Shown piece by piece: positions 13,501-19,500 of a stretch of 22,623 nucleotides of DNA; position 1 is the first letter of the stretch, and each line of letters begins with the position of its first letter. The translations under genes were made by a program, and so were the position numbers. The notes under the pieces were generated by a model. The model had not been told where the DNA came from and searched no databases. It worked only from the letters and a program-made list of their open reading frames with translations. The stretch covers positions 1,002,939-1,025,561 of the forward strand of contig NW_003155237.1 of the NCBI RefSeq assembly GCF_000003605.2. Reading direction: 5' to 3'. The stretch is from Saccoglossus kowalevskii. Taxonomy: Eukaryota > Hemichordata > Enteropneusta > Harrimaniidae.

Positions 13501-16500
13501 GCTGCAAAGCGTGTATGTTACAAAACATATTGGGATGACATATTAAGGAACCAAGCAGTGAAATAGCTTCTACTCTGGGGGCCTAGAATAAATAACAAAC
13601 ATAGCATAATTAATGACACCTTGCATCAAGTGAAATCATCAGTGTTTGTCACCACAATTCTCATTTTGACATGCAACAGCCACACCCTTTTTATAATCAT
13701 GAAAACTAAATTTGCTCTGTTATTTAATCTAAAAATTAATTTCTTTTAAAATCGCAATTAGAATTGAATTAATTTAGGTGCAGCAATTAACCTATTTTAT
13801 GTATTTTTGTGATAAGTTCAAATGGACATCAAATTCTTATTGGCTACAAGTGTTGATTCAAATTTTGAAAAAAAATCTTAAATTTTGTGAGTTCTATTTT
13901 GTCAAAAATGAAAAAGATTGACTTTTGAGCTTAAAAGGCTAGCCGACCAGAAGGATACTGTCAGAAACTGTAAAAGTCAATGTACTTTAAGTAAACAACA
14001 GAAAAAAGGGTGCGAGATTTTATATACAAAACAATTCTTACTTGTGTTAAACTATGCGAAGACAAACTACTCACCAATTGCAATAAGCACTTAATGACCA
14101 GTTTTATTATTATAAATATTCATAATTTATACAGTTGTATGCAAACATTTTTTACTCCTAATAAATATGAAACTTACTTCGAGATCAGGGGTAGATACAA
14201 TCATGTTCGTCGCCTGTATATAATCTAATATCAACATAGTACTGCCGGGCAAATTACAAGAAAAGAACATCGGAGATGTGTATCTAACGATCGTGTTGAT
14301 TACTTCCTAGAATGTGTAAATAAAGAAAAGACATATTACTGACTGAATTGTAATGTTTGCTGTAGTGGTGTAGCTCCTTCTGATGGAATGAGCGCTCCAA
14401 CCTCTTCCTCCCCCCTAGATAATCAACCAAAAGGGGTATAAATAATATTGAATTTAAGATGTCAAATTTTAAAATTTTGTTAAAACATTTTTGATACTGC
14501 TCTGTAATGATATGAAATTATAACAATCTGTTATAAGTGAAAACCAAATCTAATATCGATAACACGTAATACCAAATGATATCTACCAGCAATCTTAATA
14601 ACCTCTATGCGTCTCATGAGAAATATTGAGCAGAGAGTTTTAGAATAATGGAATATTCCAGACCTGATCAGTTCCAACTAATCCATGATGGAGGATTCTA
14701 TAGAATTGAACAAGGTGATCCATAGGTAAACTGTGGTCATTCCGTCGTACTGTCATTGAACACAGCAACTGATACGCAAGAAGACGTCCACGCTGGTAAT
14801 TTTTACCTAATGATACTGCCTGCAGAGAGCAAAGAAGAATTTCAAATAATCTGAAATTATTGATTATAATAGTCCTACAATCAAAATAATTTTTCACATT
14901 TTCATGCAACATTATTATGTGTTTTTCCAAAAATTAATGTTAATACTTTTGGACAAAAAAAAGACGTACCTTGAAAAGCCATGGAGAAAACATCCTAAGC
15001 GGGGGTACTAATCTTGGGGGCGGTGGGGTACTTAAGTTGTCTAATGAAATTCCCAGATTTTCTCTTGTCTGCAAAAAAATTAATGTAGTGTAGAGGTAAC
15101 TATGTGTACAACATGAAATAAAACGTATGTAATAAAAAATGATATTGACAAAATCTTACTTTACTAAAAACAATCCAAAGATCCCAAAGATACTCATAGA
15201 CTTCAGCGTGTATGACAGGATCTTTGATCTCATTGATGTCGCCAAGAATACCAAGCATACGTCGCCATAGTACCACAGCTACATCAGGTAGCCAGCCTTG
15301 GCGACTACCACCAAGGATTACATGGCAGTTCATGTCAGTTGCACTCTGGCCACAAGCCACATCACTATCAAAGTGGTCACCAGCCTCCGGTGCATCTGCA
15401 GAAAATAAAAATAAAACGTAATAATTTTGGATTACCACAGACATGGACATTGAGTTTGGAATTGGAGAACTCTCTCAAATCCCTCTTAACCAACCTTCCA
15501 CTAAAAACCTGCTGTAAAATTTCCATCAAATACTGTCTACAAAAACACAACTTGCATCCATCAAAAAAAGCTTAGAAAGAACTGAAGGTATTGGAGGCAT
15601 TAAGTACAAATGAGGAATACTGTATTTACTATACGAGAAACACATCAAGCAAAAATATGAAAATTAGGTCATACATAGATTTCAACCAAAAACTAATCAT
15701 CATAATCTGCGTAATATGCAAGAGCACCTGTGTGCCATGTTTCATTAAAATCTGATAATTGGTTCTTGAGATATCAGTGGAACAGACACACACAGGCAGA
15801 CATACATACAGATATACTGACACATTAACCGCAAAGACTCACATTGTGTGATTCACACTTCCAATGAAAGCATTCCAAAATATCCTTACCTAATTCATCC
15901 CCCGACACAACTACATTTTCTAAGTGTAAACTTTCTTGAGTCGGCGAATCCTTGGGTTGCAAAAACATGTTTGGCGAGGACGACCTTGATGACGACCTTG
16001 ACTCCTTTTCCTCCGACGACCTTGACTCCTTTTCCTCCTCCCCATCATCTGGAGCATCTACTGGTGGCGAAACCCTACCAATCTCAAACATACTTGAATT
16101 ACTTTGTCCCCCGCTTTGGTCTCCCTGGGATGTGCTGTCAAGACTGGCAGTGTCAACAAATGCAGTCAGGCTAGCTAACTCTTGATCTTCGCTTTGTGAA
16201 AGATTTGTGCCTGTAATGATGAGATGATACTCTGATTCATATAACTGAAGTAATAATAACAATGTTATGTGGGCATGTTATTTCAAACTTCCCATATGTT
16301 ATGTGGGCATTTTAATTCAAACTTCCCATATGTTATGTGGGCATTTTAATTCAAACTTCCCATATGTTATGTGGGCACTTTAATTCAAACTTCCCATATG
16401 TTATGTGGGCATTTTAATTCAAACTTCCCATATGTTATGTGGACATTTTGATTCAAACTTCCCATATGTTATGTGGGCATTTTAATTCAAACTTCCCATG

Positions 16501-19500
16501 TTATGTGGGCATTTCAATTCAAACTTCCCACATGTTATGTGGGCATTTCAATTCAAACTTCCTATATGTTATGTGGGCATTTTAATTCAAACTTCCCATA
16601 TGTTGTGTGGTCATTTTAATTCAAACTTCCCATATGTAGTGTGGGCATTCTAATTCAAACTTCCCATATGTTATGTGGGCACTTTAATTCAAACTTCCCA
16701 TATGTTATGTGGGCATTTTAATTCAAACTTCCCATATGTTATGTGGACATTTTGATTCAAACTTCCCATATGTTATGTGGGCATTTTAATTCAAACTTCC
16801 CATGTTATAGGGCATTTTAATTCAAACTTCCCACATGTTATGTGGGCATTTCAATTCAAACTTCCCATATGTTGTGTGGGCATTTTAATTCAAACTTCCC
16901 ATTGTGTTTCCCATAGTGTTCTGACATTCATTTAATCACAAAAATTTGCTTCAAATATTACAGCCTGCATAATACTGAATAAGGGAAAATCCAGGCCAAT
17001 CGTCAATTTTTTCCCCAAGATTTGCACAAATTCTGACCATCAAACATTTCACGTACTAAGTCCTAGGACATCAATACATTTCGATGAATAATTTGAGAAA
17101 GCAACTTCAATACCAAACATGCCTATGTGAACACCGCCCTCTTGAGGTTATTTTAGTACAAGGAATATAGGCTCATTAGCACCATACTTTTAATACTGTA
17201 AAATACTTTATTTTTGCTTGAAATTAATTTTCGCTATTTTCACTGAAGGAATGATTCAGTGAAAATAAAATCCAGTGAATATACTTTTTTCCCTATATTT
17301 TACATTCAACTCGTCAAAAATCAGTGAAAATAAATTCTATACAAAACACTTGAAAAGTCCTTTCAGCGAAAATTAATTCCAGCTAAAATAAAGTATTCTA
17401 CAGTAATTTTTATTTAAAAAAGAAATATAACATTAATTATAATGTCAAACTATTATGGTTGTATATGTTTTATGTGATAAGCTAACAGTAGTTTCTCAAA
17501 AAATGAGAAGACATACCTGTGACAACGTCCCCGATACTAAGTGTATCCGTACCTGTGGACATAGTAAAACCACTTGATGATGAAACATTGCTTATTTCAC
17601 TACTAAAACTTTGGCCTGTAAACAGAAAGAAGCATAATGTCAATTTGAATAAGATACCCAAGCGCAGAGAGAGTACCATCAAATTTAAATTTTAAACCTG
17701 TAACAAAACAGAGATAAAATCTCAGTGTATTTACAAGTATTATGGATATGCCCTCTATTCTCAGCAAACACTCTATGATAATAAATTTACCTTTATTATA
17801 GATTACATTACATATATAATACAAAGCACTACTTTTGTTTGTATCCATGTATTCAAAATTCAACATCACTGCACTTTCAAATTCCGACAAATTCAAAGCA
17901 AAGTCAGATTATAGAGTACACAGTGTCATCTTTGAGTGTGAGTTGTTATTGTCACTTATGACTCAATTCCCTTTTCGTACACAGGTGACAACACTTCTGC
18001 TTTAAAAACAACTCTGAAAACAAAGCTGAACTATTGAACTACGCAGATTGGTATAACACAAAGTCGTAGATTCTTTTTCACCTATTTCTGGTGCAATACA
18101 TTTATATACATCTCCCCATGGTAGTCTCACAATCTGAAAAACTTTAAGCCAACCTACCCCTCACACAGACAGATTGATAAAACTACAATTTGGTGACGGA
18201 GGGGACCATGAAAGCGGTACTTACCTTTTAACCTAAACTCTGATGACATGGTCACCAGATCTCCGGCACTACTGCTTTTCATCAGTGTCCCCGAATCATC
18301 ATCTTCGCGAGGATCACGTTCAGTTTGACTATATGACTGCTGCCGATACAACTGCCTTCGTGAGATGACCTGACCTTCGTCTCCAGCTCTGGAATGTGTT
18401 TCACCTACAAAATGAAGAACACTAAATCAGTGCAATACAAATCTAAGAAACAACACAATACACTCTGATATTACTGATGGGTATTTAAAGCATAGGAGAG
18501 CAGCAGAACATCGCAATAAGTTGAATTGAATGATGCCAACACATGTACGTTTTGCATTGTACAACCATTCAAGCGTTAAACAGCATATATTGTACATTTG
18601 GTATTCCAGGATTAAAAGCATAAATTTCCAACTCGTATAGTCACATGACATCATGCATGCAAATATACTTTCTGGTCATTTTTAATTCACTCAGTTATTT
18701 TTAAATTATTATTCATTGTTCAAATGATTTGAAAGCACTCAGGCAAAAAATCGTTGTCATTCTATAGAAATTCATGTTTTGGTGTGGTAGTTGGCGCCCT
18801 CTACAATTGTACAACACTGAACTCTTGTTTTTACAATGCAGAAAGAAAGCGCAATAAGAGATGAAATTGAGCAGACTCTGTATTGTCATGGCGACCAACT
18901 GAAAGTTAACCTGTTCACTTCAGACTGTAACTAGTACAGTTAAAGGGGCCATAAGCCAAGTTTATTTCATTCCATGTATTAAATGAATACTGGTGTGTTG
19001 GTTCAGTATACACCGATTACAAAAATAAGAACAAATAGGTGATTTTCTGTTCAACTGTGATATCTCGCGAGTTGCATGAAAGACGCTCACCGAACGTTTG
19101 CAGCAAAATTTTGATTTGATTTTGAGCTTGAATTGCTTTATTTCGTAGCTCACATTGAAAAGCCGATTTTTGACAGGAGAATATTGCTTTAGAATACCCT
19201 TACTTCATCAAAATTGACCATCATCAAACGCGTACAGCACAATATTAAGTATGGAAGTATTTCCCCAAAATACTTTCGCGTTTGTCGAATCCCACACGAT
19301 GTTTGTCGCCACTACGCAATATGACCTTTGTTTGTCTTGTTTTTACAATTGATCTCATGCATAACGTGGGATCTCACAAAAACGGAAAATGGTCTATTGG
19401 TCCAAAAATAGCTCATGACCCTTTAAATATTTTAGTACAGAATAGAGATAATTAACAAAAATTAGCATTTTAAATTAGCAGTTTAAAAATGCACATATTT

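Noticed and set aside
14575-14600. Minus-strand EVIKIAGRY resembling the start of exon 11
   Set aside because: Only about ten residues match loosely, similarity stops immediately, and DNA identity is low; chance is likely.
15848-16185. Plus-strand open frames of 108 and 77 codons
   Set aside because: Antisense shadows of exon 7.
11603-16902. CRISPR-like arrays
   Set aside because: Units of 28-34 bp are contiguous with no unique spacers, in a spliced animal gene.
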